Positions 34,791 to 43,624 are shown, counted from the stretch's first letter. The stretch is 64,000 bases of DNA from Selenomonadales bacterium (GCA_029975165.1 JARKPR010000078.1:1-64000), one strand, 5' to 3'. Numbers and translations: made by a program. Notes: generated from the sequence alone by a model not told the origin.

Positions 34791-35111
34791 TTGCAAGCCA
34801 GGAAGCAACGACCCGACACCCGCGACGATACGGATTCCCTCGAAACCGGTTGCGACAAGGACACCGTCGTCGTTATGACCAAAAACGGCACCTCTACGCA
34901 TGTCATCGTTGACTACAAAGTTTTCGAGGAGTTGGAAAAGGCGGCCGCGAATGCCGACTTCTATAAGGCATTGTGGGAAAGCGAGCGGGACATGAGAGAC
35001 GGCAAAGGATTGCCTCTTGAAGAAGCGCTCGCCGAGTACGAACGCCTTAAAGAGGCTTATCGCGCCGCGTACATAGCCGAACAAACGGCCAAACCCAGCT
35101 CGGCCCTATAA
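34791..35111 (+). CDS. Phd/YefM-like antitoxin fragment or orphan, 106 aa
   Basis: From TTG 34791, 12 bases after GGAAAGGAGC. The segment DTVVVMTKNGTSTHVIVDYKVFEELEKAA resembles the second half of Phd/YefM antitoxins (TKNGKPVAVLV..EEYEEL) and is followed by two helices (PLEEALAEYERLKEAYR). The usual first strand-helix (ITATELRKNF) is missing and the N-terminal 25 residues are charged and disordered. No toxin gene is adjacent. It may be an orphan or degenerate antitoxin. Confidence 0.5.
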   Translation: MQARKQRPDTRDDTDSLETGCDKDTVVVMTKNGTSTHVIVDYKVFEELEKAAANADFYKALWESERDMRDGKGLPLEEALAEYERLKEAYRAAYIAEQTAKPSSAL

Positions 35112-35242
35112 AGTCCATTGTATTGTCTTAGGCGTACGCGCAAGTGGCGAAGCGGTGGCCGATATCGGGCAGGAGGTCTGGGAGAAAGGCAGTCCGGACA
35201 TCAGGTATTCTCGGAATTTCTCGACTGCGAATTCCAATGCCG

Positions 35243-35268
35243 AAGACCGCCCTCTTGGGGGCGGTCTT
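35243..35268. terminator. Terminator between the Phd-like gene and the hxs operon
   Basis: A perfect 10-bp stem (AAGACCGCCC / GGGCGGTCTT) with a short loop and flanking A/T, located between convergent genes. Confidence 0.75.
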
Positions 35269-35309
35269 TAATCATGCTGTCGCATTTGGTTCGTTATCGC
35301 TGCTCTGAC

Positions 35310-36161
35310 TTACATCCCTAAAGCCGACAACGTCTTTTCGTCGATTGTTCCGTTGGCCGGCAAACCGGACGCTTGCTGGAAATCCTTGATGGCTTTAATC
35401 GTTTTTACATCACGAACCCCTGTGGGGTCTACGTTGTAACGGAGCAGCCTGAGTTTTTTCTGGATTTCGAGAAGGTTCATCGAGTCAAGCTTTTGTTTGG
35501 TCGCAAGATTGACTGTTCCGTCGCCATCGAGTCCGAAGCTAGATTGAAAGCTCTGGACGGCGGTCACCGTCTTCTCGTCCCGTGTTCCCAATGCGTCGCA
35601 CTCGTATCCCAAGTCCTTCAGTTTCCGTTGGATGTCGGACAGGCTGAATGACTCCAGACGTTTTTTTGTCTCGCTTCCGATAATCCCGTCTACGGCCAAG
35701 CCGTAATCTTCCTGGAATTTCTTTATTGCCGCCACGGTTTGCCCGCCCTTGATGCCGTCGGCCGTTCCGGAATCGTACCCTAGGTCGTTCAGCTTTCTCT
35801 GCGCGGCTCGAATGTCCATCAGGTCGCCGACTGCGCCGGATGAACTGTAACCCGTGCCGGGGCTTGACGCCGCGGAATAGTGCGACGAGTGGGAATTGTG
35901 GGAACGGTGAGAGCTGTGCGAGCGGTGAGAATAGTGCCTGTACTGTTCGAAATTGTCCGCGTCGCCACCTATCCGGGCCAAGTCGGGAGCGGCCCAGGAT
36001 GGGACCAGATACAACGGACTATTGCGGAGGGAATCCTTGCCGCTTTCAGAAACTTTTGGGGGCTTCGCTTCGAACTGCTGCGCGGAAACGAGGCCGGCCT
36101 GGGACATTAACCACCAAAAAGTAACGCCTGCGTACGACAGGTACCGTTGCCACCCCTTCAT
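35310..36161 (-). CDS. hxsA: His-Xaa-Ser repeat protein HxsA, exported, with peptidoglycan-binding domains
   Basis: 283 residues, start ATG 36161 after GAGGAGGG. N-terminal signal peptide (YAGVTFWWLMSQAGLVSAQQ). Residues 76-96 are seven consecutive His-Xaa-Ser triplets (HYSHRSHSSHRSHNSHSSHY plus S), the signature of HxsA. Three PG_binding_1 domains follow (about 106-153, 155-207, 209-283; repeated DLGYDSGTADGI, DLGYECDALG, LLRYNVDPTG). It is the presumed substrate of the two radical-SAM enzymes encoded just upstream, modified on the repeat before export to the cell wall. The exact modification is unknown to me. It is last in the operon hxsD-hxsB-hxsC-hxsA. Confidence 0.9.
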   Translation of the reverse strand: MKGWQRYLSYAGVTFWWLMSQAGLVSAQQFEAKPPKVSESGKDSLRNSPLYLVPSWAAPDLARIGGDADNFEQYRHYSHRSHSSHRSHNSHSSHYSAASSPGTGYSSSGAVGDLMDIRAAQRKLNDLGYDSGTADGIKGGQTVAAIKKFQEDYGLAVDGIIGSETKKRLESFSLSDIQRKLKDLGYECDALGTRDEKTVTAVQSFQSSFGLDGDGTVNLATKQKLDSMNLLEIQKKLRLLRYNVDPTGVRDVKTIKAIKDFQQASGLPANGTIDEKTLSALGM

Positions 36162-36200
36162 CAAGCACCCTCCTCATTCCATGCCTTCCGTTGCTCCCCG

Positions 36201-37337
36201 TTAATCGTAGGCAATTGTTATTGGCACGATGTTCGAACTCTGTCGCGCCGCTGTTCCGAACAACCCGGCGCAATTCCCTTTGGCCTGGCACGTGCCGCAC
36301 GTAGGTAGGTAAGTCTTCTTCCAGGTGGAAATGCTGTCTCGCGAGAAACGCCACAATGATTTAGGCAAAAGGCAGTGCGGTAGATTGTATACTGAAACGT
36401 TCATGGCCCTCTGGTGAAGAATTCTTACGCTCTCCTCAAGCGAGTCCCGGTAGTCCTCTGGGTCGACCCAGACCCGCTCAAGGTTCTCGGCGGCAAACCC
36501 GGAGGTCTCCATTCCCATTAGCGCCACGTGGCACGCAAAGGGCAGGTTCATGTAGATGAATTCCGCCAGGTTCGGAAGACACCGATAGTTTTGGCGCAGT
36601 AAAACCACCCTTATTTCCACCGGCTGGCGCAATCGAGCGAGATTGTGCAAACCCAGTATGGTCTCCTTGAAACCGCCTCGCGCCCCGACTATTTCGTCGT
36701 GCTGGACGTCGTTGTCCGCATAGAGCGGTATGCACGTCACCATTCGCCTGTGGGCGCGGGACAAGCACAGGGCGAGGTCGAAGTCCGAAAGCCGCCTCCC
36801 GTTCGTCAGGAGCGACACGTCAGCCTGTGGAAACCGCTTGGCGCAGACCGTGAGAAGTTCCGACAGACGATTCGCGTCCAAGGTCGGCTCTCCTCCGGTT
36901 ATACCTATGTGTTCGACCTGGGATTTCCCGGCCAAGTCGAGAATCCTCATTGCGGTCTCGTAGTGGTGGCACGGTTCGTCGCTGACTTGCGGGCACATTA
37001 TGCATTTCGAATTGCAGAAGTCGGTCGTGAAGAGGACGTTGTCCCGGGAAGCCGCCTCCCAAAGCACTTGGACCGTTCCGTCGGGCATAAGGCTTATGAT
37101 GTCGCCGTCCTTGACGGCTGCGGCCTCGCTTTCGGGGATTCCGGTCACCGACGGAATCCTGCCTGCCACGCTGGGCGCCCCGACACCGAGGAATCCCGCG
37201 AAACCCCTCCAAGTGGACGGCGGCTTGTCCGAAACCAGTATCGAGTCGCGGGCCCACGGCGCCGCCGACAAATTGACCTTCGCCCTTCCGAGGACGGGGG
37301 TGCTTATGCTGGACGGTGTTCCCCTTAACGTCTTCAT
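36201..37337 (-). CDS. hxsC: Radical SAM maturase HxsC (His-Xaa-Ser system)
   Basis: 378 residues. The radical-SAM cluster motif is FCNSKCIMCP (CX3CX2C), followed by GITGGEPTL for SAM binding. The C-terminal CGTCQAKGNCAGLF provides cysteines for an extra cluster. The N-terminal 110 residues are a leader domain (GDIISLMPDGTVQVLWEAAS). It starts in a 4-base ATGA overlap with hxsB, so both enzymes are made together. The HxsC family name follows the scheme of paired radical-SAM enzymes next to HxsA and HxsD (Haft and Basu). Confidence 0.87.
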   Translation of the reverse strand: MKTLRGTPSSISTPVLGRAKVNLSAAPWARDSILVSDKPPSTWRGFAGFLGVGAPSVAGRIPSVTGIPESEAAAVKDGDIISLMPDGTVQVLWEAASRDNVLFTTDFCNSKCIMCPQVSDEPCHHYETAMRILDLAGKSQVEHIGITGGEPTLDANRLSELLTVCAKRFPQADVSLLTNGRRLSDFDLALCLSRAHRRMVTCIPLYADNDVQHDEIVGARGGFKETILGLHNLARLRQPVEIRVVLLRQNYRCLPNLAEFIYMNLPFACHVALMGMETSGFAAENLERVWVDPEDYRDSLEESVRILHQRAMNVSVYNLPHCLLPKSLWRFSRDSISTWKKTYLPTCGTCQAKGNCAGLFGTAARQSSNIVPITIAYD

Positions 37338-38788
37338 AGCTCCATATCCTTGAGGTTGCGCGACGTAATCCAGGCCCAGAAAAGGTTGTTTAGTCGGTTG
37401 TCGTTGCGTAGAAGGAGCTCAAAGATATGGTCGATAATGCCTTTGTTTTTCTGGCAGAACCCGCTGTCAGGCCGGCTGCCGGTAACGTCGCCCGACTCCG
37501 CGTAATACCTGACGGGGTCGGCGCCGCAGTATATCTGATACGCGCAGGTCGCGCACCCGGGCATGACTTCAACGCAGCTCTTGTGGACCAAGTCCTGGAC
37601 CAGCCTTCCGTGAAAAAGCTCCTCGTAGGAGTTGTCCAGAACGTTTCCCATGCAGAACTTTCTGTCGCCCGTTCTGGCGAGCATCCGTGCCTCGTCGGCG
37701 GGATAGACGTCTCCGTTGTAATCGTAAATCACGCCGCTGATGCCTGCGCCGCTCGGCGACTGCAGGTCGACGAATCCGGTAGCGAAAGGGGTCAATATCC
37801 TCTGAAGCATAAGGGCGGCGTAATATTCGACGAACGGCGTGCCTCTGAAGTTCATGTCAATTATGTAATCCAGTGCTGTCTTGTACGCCACGAGGAATTC
37901 CCCCGGCGAATAACCTAGGTCGTTTAGGTTTGCCGCTGCGTATCCGTATGGGTTCAGGGACCGGAGGAAAACCCCGTTGAACCCCAGTTCGGCGTAATGG
38001 TCTACGACTTCTGGCAGTCTGTTCAGATGGTCCCGGGTGACGGTAAGCAAGGCCGAGCAGCCGTCTTGGCCCAAATATTCTCGCGTCAAGTCCAGTTTTT
38101 TTCTGAACGTTTCATATCCGCTGCCGCCGTCTCGGCGCTTCCTGTGCAGGTCGTGAAGCTGTCCCGGCCCGTCCAGCGAAGTGGACAGAGAAACTCTGTG
38201 CTTTTTGCAAAAGGTCAGCATTTCCGGTGTAACCATGGTCAAATTGGTGCATATGACGAATTCAAGGTTCCTTCCGGCAAATCGGTTGACGACTTCGGCG
38301 TATCGAATCGTTTCTTCCACCAGGTCCCAGTTCAGCAGTGGCTCGCCGCCTTGGAACTCAATCTTGATGGCTGGCGACGGAGACTCGAATATAAGGTTGA
38401 CTACGTGCTTCGCCGTGTCCCAGCTCATGTCCGTATCGGCCCTGTCCCGGTCGGAGCTTGACGCGTGACAATAATCGCAGCGAAAGTTGCACCTAAGAGT
38501 GGCGACAATCATGTGCAAACTTGTGAACGCCTTCAGATATCCTTTCCTCGTCCTCAACTTCGTCGCCAGCATTTCAACGGCTAGTTCTTCATCGTCGTCG
38601 TCGACCACGAGGTGCTTGCCCTTGAAACGGTAGTAAAGCTCTCCCATCCTCTCTCTGTTGCCTGAAAGCAGCCGGTCGAAGTCACTACGGGAGAGCCACA
38701 GGTATTCACCAGCCTGGTTGACAACGAGGAATCCTTGCGGCATCACTCGATAAGTAAAGGGGAGCAATTGCACGTCCTCATGCAGCAT
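37334..38788 (-). CDS. hxsB: Radical SAM maturase HxsB with SPASM domain (His-Xaa-Ser system)
   Basis: 484 residues. An N-terminal RRE-like region (LPFTYRVMPQGFLVVNQAGE) precedes the CX3CX2C motif RCNFRCDYC and FQGGEPLLN. The C-terminal SPASM region contains FCMGN, then CVEVMPGCATCAYQIYCGAD and FCQKNKG, giving ligands for auxiliary clusters. It belongs to the anaerobic sulfatase-maturase/HxsB type, which modify peptides by hydrogen abstraction. It starts 5 bases after the hxsD stop codon and overlaps hxsC. Confidence 0.87.
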   Translation of the reverse strand: MLHEDVQLLPFTYRVMPQGFLVVNQAGEYLWLSRSDFDRLLSGNRERMGELYYRFKGKHLVVDDDDEELAVEMLATKLRTRKGYLKAFTSLHMIVATLRCNFRCDYCHASSSDRDRADTDMSWDTAKHVVNLIFESPSPAIKIEFQGGEPLLNWDLVEETIRYAEVVNRFAGRNLEFVICTNLTMVTPEMLTFCKKHRVSLSTSLDGPGQLHDLHRKRRDGGSGYETFRKKLDLTREYLGQDGCSALLTVTRDHLNRLPEVVDHYAELGFNGVFLRSLNPYGYAAANLNDLGYSPGEFLVAYKTALDYIIDMNFRGTPFVEYYAALMLQRILTPFATGFVDLQSPSGAGISGVIYDYNGDVYPADEARMLARTGDRKFCMGNVLDNSYEELFHGRLVQDLVHKSCVEVMPGCATCAYQIYCGADPVRYYAESGDVTGSRPDSGFCQKNKGIIDHIFELLLRNDNRLNNLFWAWITSRNLKDMEL

Positions 38789-38793
38789 CAGAA

Positions 38794-39123
38794 TCAGCCC
38801 CTGCCGTTTATGGGACGGAACGCTTGCTCATAAATAGCCTCCCGAAGATGGCCAAAGCGCTTGTCCAAGTCCATCCTTACTTGCTGGTCCAAGACTTCGT
38901 TGCAAAATTCTCCGAGACCATCCCTCATCTCGTTAATCGCTTGCCCACGCTTTACTTCGAACCAAATCCCGACATGTGTCTCTTCGACAGGCTCTATGCG
39001 TATGAAAAAATCTTCACGGAACTTATATGCCGCCGCAAAGACTGCTTCACGCTCATACAGGGCTTTCGCTAGGTGAACGCAGAAAACACCTGGTTTCACT
39101 TCGTTAATAACGCCATCATTCAA
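38794..39123 (-). CDS. hxsD: His-Xaa-Ser system protein HxsD
   Basis: 109 residues. It contains KALYEREAVFAAAYKFREDF, a strand pair, and near the end FCNEVLDQQVRMDLDKRFGH and LREAIYEQAF. The spacing NEVLDQxxR...LREAI..QAF matches the HxsD family (conserved LLNDYxLRE-type motif). Its function is unclear; in the system it is the small partner, possibly a substrate or enzyme adaptor. It is the first gene of the operon, about 85 bases inside the right-end TnsB repeats of the transposon. Confidence 0.8.
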   Translation of the reverse strand: MNDGVINEVKPGVFCVHLAKALYEREAVFAAAYKFREDFFIRIEPVEETHVGIWFEVKRGQAINEMRDGLGEFCNEVLDQQVRMDLDKRFGHLREAIYEQAFRPINGRG

Positions 39124-39209
39124 TGATTGTTCCCTCCATTGCCTAATTCAGACAATCTTTTCTCCTTTTCGATAAAACAATTAAAAACACCTCCTAAAAT
39201 GTGGAACTT

Positions 39210-39275
39210 CAGTAAATATGTTAATCATCAGTAAATACGATAATTCTCAGTAAATATGCTAATTTCTTTTATCCA
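39210..39275. repeat. Transposon right end: three tandem 19-bp TnsB-type sites plus terminal repeat
   Basis: On the plus strand CAGTAAATATG or CAGTAAATACG starts at 39210, 39229 and 39248, an exact 19-bp period; each unit continues with TTAATCAT, ATAATTCT or CTAATTTC. The last runs into the 16-bp terminal repeat ending at 39275. Close packing at this end and wide spacing at the other is the Tn7 layout. Confidence 0.9.
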
Positions 39276-39280
39276 GCGTA
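39276..39280. repeat. Target-site duplication, right copy (gcgta)
   Basis: Direct repeat of bases 2653-2657, immediately outside the right terminal inverted repeat. Confidence 0.93.
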
Positions 39281-39985
39281 GCCGCCAAACAGCACCCCGT
39301 TAACCACCGCCGCGTCGCCGGGAGCCATCGTCGCGCGGATGAGGCCGGTCATCTTCTGCCGCCACGCGGCCAGAGCCGCGGCCGCGGAACGGCTCTCGCC
39401 CGGCGCGGCGCGGAAATCCTCCGCCCCGGCCGCCAGCCTGGCGGTCACGCCCGCCAACCGGTAAGCCGCGACCATATCGGCCTGGCCGGGATTATTGTAG
39501 CCATGCAGAGCGGCCATCCGGCCGCGGACGGCCACCTTGTCCCCATAAGCAGCCACCGGCGCCGTGTGCGGCTGGCGCAGGCTCACCGCCACCCCGCCTT
39601 TTGCCGGCAGGCGCACCCCGCCGGCCTCCGCCGCATTCGCGGCCACCACATACCTCACCCTGACCGTCTCGTGGTCAACATCCTCCCACCGCGGCAGGTC
39701 GGCCACCGTACCGTGCACCACCACCGTCTGGCCGGCGAAGCGGCTCACGTCGTAAGGGTCGGCGACCGTAGCATGGCCGCAGCGGATCATGCCGGCAACA
39801 AAAAACAGCGCGGCGGCAACGGCCGCTACCGACCGCGCCTCCCGCCGCACCATCACCAGGCCGGCCGCAAACAGCGCCGCCGCCAGCGCGCCCAGCACCG
39901 CCGCCGGCACGCTCGCCAGGCCGGCCGCCCAGACGCCGGCGGCGAACGCCGCCGCCAGCAAAGGTAGAGTTCCCGGCATAGCCAT
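39276..39985 (-). pseudogene. comEC: comEC, 5' fragment
   Basis: Encodes the N-terminal 237 residues of ComEC: membrane helices (LPLLAAAFAAGVWAAGLASV), then the OB-fold/DUF4131 region (YDVSRFAGQTVVVHGTVADL). It breaks off after VVNGVLFGGYAG, where the frame meets a TAA made by the transposon end (TGGATAA). The rest is at 1005-2657. It lies 110 bases downstream of comEA. The cell should lack a full-length ComEC unless the element excises. Confidence 0.93.
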
Positions 39986-40060
39986 CAGCCACCCGCCACA
40001 TACTTACCCCAGTATATTCCCCTATTTCCCTTTCATCTGGCAAAATCCTCCATATAACGC

Positions 40061-40084
40061 AAAAAGGGCCGAAAAGTCGGCCCT
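40061..40084 (-). terminator. Terminator after comEA
   Basis: A perfect 8-bp stem (AGGGCCGA / TCGGCCCT, 4-nt loop) followed on the minus strand by TTTTT, 12 bases beyond the comEA stop. comEC is therefore probably transcribed partly from its own promoter. Confidence 0.8.
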
Positions 40085-40095
40085 CCATGCCTGCC

Positions 40096-40656
40096 CTACA
40101 AAGAAATCTTGTCCTTGATCCTGTTGAAGACGCTGTCGCCGACGCCGGGCACCTTCTTCAGTTCGGCCACATCGCGGAAGGGGCCCTTCGTCCGGCGGAA
40201 ATCCACGATCCGCTGGGCCAAAACGGGGCCGATGCCTGGCAGCTTCTCCAGCTCGCTCTTGTCGGCCGCGTTGATGCTCACCTTGTCGGCGGCGCTGGCC
40301 GCCGCGGCGGGTCCCGACTCCGCGCTCAGAGGCACGGTTATCTGCATGCCGTCCTTGACAAGCTGGGCCAGGTTGACCCGGTTGGCGTCCGCCCCGGGGG
40401 CAAGGCCGCCGGCAGCATTGACGGCATCGATCACGCGGCTTTCCGGGCCGACCCTGTACACACCGGGCTTATTCACCGCGCCGCTCACATACACGATCGG
40501 CTGGCCGCCCTGGACCGCGCCCGGCGGCACCGGCACCACGCTGGACGCCTTCTCCACCACCGCCGTATTCCGCCAGTGGTCATAGAAAAAACTGCCGGCG
40601 ACGATCACGGCCGCCAGAGCCAGGATTATCAGCCAGTGCCTCTTCAATCCGCCCAT
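40096..40656 (-). CDS. comEA: ComEA, DNA receptor for natural transformation
   Basis: 186 residues from ATG 40656, after GGAGGGTG. A membrane anchor (HWLIILALAAVIVAGSFFYD) is followed by an SLBB domain (YVSGAVNKPGVYRVGPESRV) and two helix-hairpin-helix motifs (VSINAADKSELEKLPGIGPV and FRDVAELKKVPGVGDSVF). It binds double-stranded DNA at the outer face of the membrane and delivers it to ComEC. It is intact, although its partner gene comEC is interrupted downstream. Confidence 0.95.
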   Translation of the reverse strand: MGGLKRHWLIILALAAVIVAGSFFYDHWRNTAVVEKASSVVPVPPGAVQGGQPIVYVSGAVNKPGVYRVGPESRVIDAVNAAGGLAPGADANRVNLAQLVKDGMQITVPLSAESGPAAAASAADKVSINAADKSELEKLPGIGPVLAQRIVDFRRTKGPFRDVAELKKVPGVGDSVFNRIKDKISL

Positions 40657-40729
40657 GACACCCTCCACTTACTTCTTGCTGTATATTTCGCCACCAAATT
40701 CACTCTTCCTACAAGCAAACCGGCAAAAA

Positions 40730-40759
40730 TTATTTGGCGCCTGTCGAAGACAGGCGCCG
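40730..40759 (-). terminator. Terminator after leuS
   Basis: A perfect 10-bp stem (GGCGCCTGTC / GACAGGCGCC, GAA loop) followed on the minus strand by AAATAATTTTT. Confidence 0.75.
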
Positions 40760-40764
40760 TTTAT

Positions 40765-43251
40765 TCAGTCCTTTACCACGATATTGACCAGCCTCTGCGG
40801 CACGCAGACCACCTTCAGCACCTTCTTCCCGGCGGTCAGGGCCTTCACCTTCTCCTGCTCGAAGGCCTTGGCCTCCAGCTCTTTGGCGGTCAGCCCCACC
40901 GGCACGACAATCTTGTCGCGCACCTTGCCGTTGATCTGCAGCACGATCTCGCTCTCCGCGACCTTGATCGCCTCCGGGTCGTACGTCGGCCAGGTCTGGT
41001 CGTGGACACTGCCGGCCGCGACCGTCTCGTTCCACAGCTCCTCGGTGATATGGGGCGCGAACGGGGCCAGCAGCTTCAAGAGCTCGGCCACCGCCTCGCG
41101 GATCAGGCCGGGCGCAGGCGCGGCCACCTGCTCGCGGAACAGGTACAAAGCGTTGACAAGCTCCATGATCGCACTGATGGCCGTGTTGAAGTTGAAGCGG
41201 TCGCCCACGTCCTCGGTTACCTTCTTAACCGTCGCGTGCAGCACGCGGCGGAGCTCCTTCTCCTCCTTGCCCAAAGCGGCCGGGTCGTACTTGGCCTCGC
41301 CCGCCTTGACGACCGGCGCGTAGTGGCCGACGATGCGCCACAGCCTGCTCAGGAACCGCGAGGCTCCCTCCACGCCCTGGTCGCTCCACTCCAGATCACG
41401 TTCGGGCGGCGAAGCGAAAAGGATGAACAGGCGGGCGGTATCCGCCCCGTACTTGGCGATGATCTCCTCCGGCGACACCACGTTGCCCTTCGACTTCGAC
41501 ATCTTGGCGCCGTCCTTGATGACCATGCCCTGGGTCAGCAAATTCTTGAACGGCTCGTTTACGTTCAGCAAACCGGCGTCCTTCAGCACCTTGGTGAAAA
41601 AGCGCGAGTACAGCAGATGCAGGATGGCGTGCTCGATGCCGCCGATATACTGGTCCACCGGCGACCAGTAATTGACCTTGGCCGTATCGAACGGCTCGTT
41701 GGCATTCCTGGCGTCGGTATAGCGGAAATAATACCACGACGAACAAATGAAAGTATCCATCGTGTCCGTCTCCCGCCGGGCCTTGCCGCCGCACTTCGGG
41801 CAGGTGCAGTTGATGAACTCCTCCACCTCGGCCAGCGGCGAAACCGTCCCGCCGTCGAAGCGGACATTCGCGGGCAGCAGTACGGGCAGGTCGCTCTTCG
41901 GCACCGGCACCGTACCGCACTTGTCGCAATAAATGATCGGGATGGGCGCGCCCCAGTAGCGCTGGCGCGAAATCAGCCAGTCGCGCAGGCGGTAAGTCAC
42001 GCGGCGCTTGCCGAGCTTGCGCGCCTCCAGCCAGTCGGCGACCTTCTCCTTGCCGGCCTCGCTCGCCAGGCCGTCGAACTCCCCGGAATTGACCATGAAA
42101 CCGGGGCCGTCGTAGGCGGCCGTCCAGGCGGCGAACGGCGCCGCGTCCTTGCCCGGCGGCGCGATTACCTGGCGGATGGGCAGGTTATACTTCTTGGCGA
42201 ACTCCCAGTCGCGCTGGTCGTGGGCCGGCACGCCCATGACCGCGCCTGTGCCGTATTCCATCAGCACATAATTGGCCACCCACACGGGCACCTGCTCGCC
42301 GGTTATCGGATGCACGGCGTACGCCCCGGTGAAGATGCCCTCTTTTTCCGTCTCGGTCGACGTGCGGTTGATCTCGCTCAGGCTGCGCACCCGCTCCACG
42401 AAAGCGCGGACCGCCGCCTCCTCCGGCCGGCCGGCCGTCAGCTTGGCCACATAAGGGTGCTCGGGGGCCAGGACGACGTACGTCACGCCGAAAATCGTAT
42501 CATGGCGGGTCGTATAAACATCGATCTTCTCGCCGATCGACGGCGCGTCGAAACTGAACTCGGCGCCGACACTGCGGCCGATCCAGTTCTCCTGCATGAT
42601 CTTGACCCGCTCCGGCCAGCCCTTGAGCTCGCCGAGGTCGGTCAGCAGCCGGTCGGCGTACTGGGTGATCTTCAGGAACCACTGCTCCAGCTCCTTCTTG
42701 ACCACCGGCGAATCGCAGCGCCAACAGCGCCCGTCCTCCACCTGCTCGTTGGCCAGCACCGTGTTGCACTCGTCGCACCAGTTCACGGCTGCCTTCTTCT
42801 TATAGGCCAGCCCCATATCGTAAAACTGCAGGAACAGCCATTCCGTCCACTTGTAATAATCCGGGTTGCAGGTCGTGACCTCGCGGTCCCAGTCGTACGA
42901 CAGACCCATCTGCTGCTGCTGGCGGCGCATATTGGCGATATTGTCCGCCGTCCACTTCGCCGGATGGATGCCATGCTTGATCGCCGCGTTCTCGGCCGGC
43001 ATGCCGAAAGCGTCCCAGCCCATGGGATGCAGCACATTGTAGCCCTGCATCTTCTTGAACCTGGCAACGACGTCGCCGATAGAGTAGTTGCGGACGTGCC
43101 CCATGTGGAGGTTGCCGGACGGGTACGGGAACATCTCCAGCACGTAATATTCCGGCTTCTGGCGGTTGATCTCCGTGCGGAAGGCGCTCCGCTCGGCCCA
43201 GACCCCCTGCCATTTGGCCTCGATTTCGTTTGCCACGTACCTTTCTTTCAT
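40765..43251 (-). CDS. leuS: Leucyl-tRNA synthetase
   Basis: 828 residues from ATG 43251 (MKERYVANE) after GGGGAGGACA. The class I motif is [11 protein letters not shown] (42-52) and the KMSKS loop is [10 protein letters not shown] (about 583-592). The editing (CP1) domain is present ([26 protein letters not shown]), as are zinc-type cysteines in [20 protein letters not shown] and CDKCGTVP. It charges tRNA-Leu. A T-box leader precedes it. The order leuS-comEA-comEC is common in Bacillota. Confidence 0.98.
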   Translation of the reverse strand: MKERYVANEIEAKWQGVWAERSAFRTEINRQKPEYYVLEMFPYPSGNLHMGHVRNYSIGDVVARFKKMQGYNVLHPMGWDAFGMPAENAAIKHGIHPAKWTADNIANMRRQQQQMGLSYDWDREVTTCNPDYYKWTEWLFLQFYDMGLAYKKKAAVNWCDECNTVLANEQVEDGRCWRCDSPVVKKELEQWFLKITQYADRLLTDLGELKGWPERVKIMQENWIGRSVGAEFSFDAPSIGEKIDVYTTRHDTIFGVTYVVLAPEHPYVAKLTAGRPEEAAVRAFVERVRSLSEINRTSTETEKEGIFTGAYAVHPITGEQVPVWVANYVLMEYGTGAVMGVPAHDQRDWEFAKKYNLPIRQVIAPPGKDAAPFAAWTAAYDGPGFMVNSGEFDGLASEAGKEKVADWLEARKLGKRRVTYRLRDWLISRQRYWGAPIPIIYCDKCGTVPVPKSDLPVLLPANVRFDGGTVSPLAEVEEFINCTCPKCGGKARRETDTMDTFICSSWYYFRYTDARNANEPFDTAKVNYWSPVDQYIGGIEHAILHLLYSRFFTKVLKDAGLLNVNEPFKNLLTQGMVIKDGAKMSKSKGNVVSPEEIIAKYGADTARLFILFASPPERDLEWSDQGVEGASRFLSRLWRIVGHYAPVVKAGEAKYDPAALGKEEKELRRVLHATVKKVTEDVGDRFNFNTAISAIMELVNALYLFREQVAAPAPGLIREAVAELLKLLAPFAPHITEELWNETVAAGSVHDQTWPTYDPEAIKVAESEIVLQINGKVRDKIVVPVGLTAKELEAKAFEQEKVKALTAGKKVLKVVCVPQRLVNIVVKD

Positions 43252-43281
43252 GCTTGTCCTCCCCATAGCGCTCTTTAACCA

Positions 43282-43510
43282 AAAAACCCCGGCTGCATTC
43301 GCCAGGGACGGGTTACTCCCGCGGTACCACCCTGTTTGCCGGCCCCATGCCGTCCACTCGCGACCCGGTAACGCCTGGTCGAGCGTCGGCCGCTACTGCC
43401 CGTTTCACGGCCGCTCCTCGCAGCGGGTTCGGCCGGCCGCGATCGGCTCGCATCGCCCCCGACTTTCTTGGCGCGGCTTCGGCTTACTAGCCTGCTTCGC
43501 AGGATTGTCA
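43282..43510 (-). promoter_or_regulatory. T-box riboswitch leader of leuS
   Basis: On the minus strand the T-box sequence AGGGTGGTACCGCGGGAG occurs at 43333-43316, followed by AACCCGTCCCT. The terminator stem CCCTGGC/GCCGGGG (43287-43307) ends in six T at 43286-43281. Uncharged tRNA-Leu should stabilise the antiterminator and switch leuS on. The 5' limit and the specifier codon were not resolved. Confidence 0.92.
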
Positions 43511-43624
43511 AATACCATTATATAGTACCAAAGTCCCAAAAGTCAACTTCCGCGCCGCCCCTGCCGCAGGGTCGTTCTATTATGCCGCCGGCGGACATAA
43601 AATCTCCTGTGAGGAGGTGCACTG

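Larger units (their letters stand above)
2658..39275. mobile_element. Tn7-like transposon/genomic island, 36,618 bp, inserted in comEC
   Basis: The element has perfect 16-bp terminal inverted repeats (TGGATAAAAGAAATTA at 2658-2673, complement at 39260-39275), a 5-bp target duplication, and multiple TnsB-type end repeats at both ends. It encodes TnsA, TnsB, TnsC, a long TnsD-like TniQ protein and a second, shorter TniQ protein. No TnsE-like gene was recognised. The rest is cargo, mostly candidate defence modules. Unlike canonical Tn7, the tns operon is about 12 kb from the nearer end. Insertion split comEC. Boundaries were read directly from the sequence; the family assignment rests on the tns genes and end structure. 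Confidence 0.95.

Noticed and set aside
35874-35937. Short tandem DNA repeat in hxsA
   Set aside because: It is the coding sequence for the His-Xaa-Ser triplets, explained by the protein and not a separate repeat element.
39210-39275. Regular 19-bp repeats that could look like a short CRISPR array
   Set aside because: No spacers of constant length are present; the units abut each other and also occur, spaced, at the other transposon end. They are transposase-binding sites.
40087-43278. Very long open frame on the plus strand opposite leuS, and similar antisense frames opposite etfA, the dehydratase-like gene and others
   Set aside because: They are rich in Arg, His, Gly and Ala and mirror GC-rich genes on the other strand. 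They have no motifs or ribosome sites.
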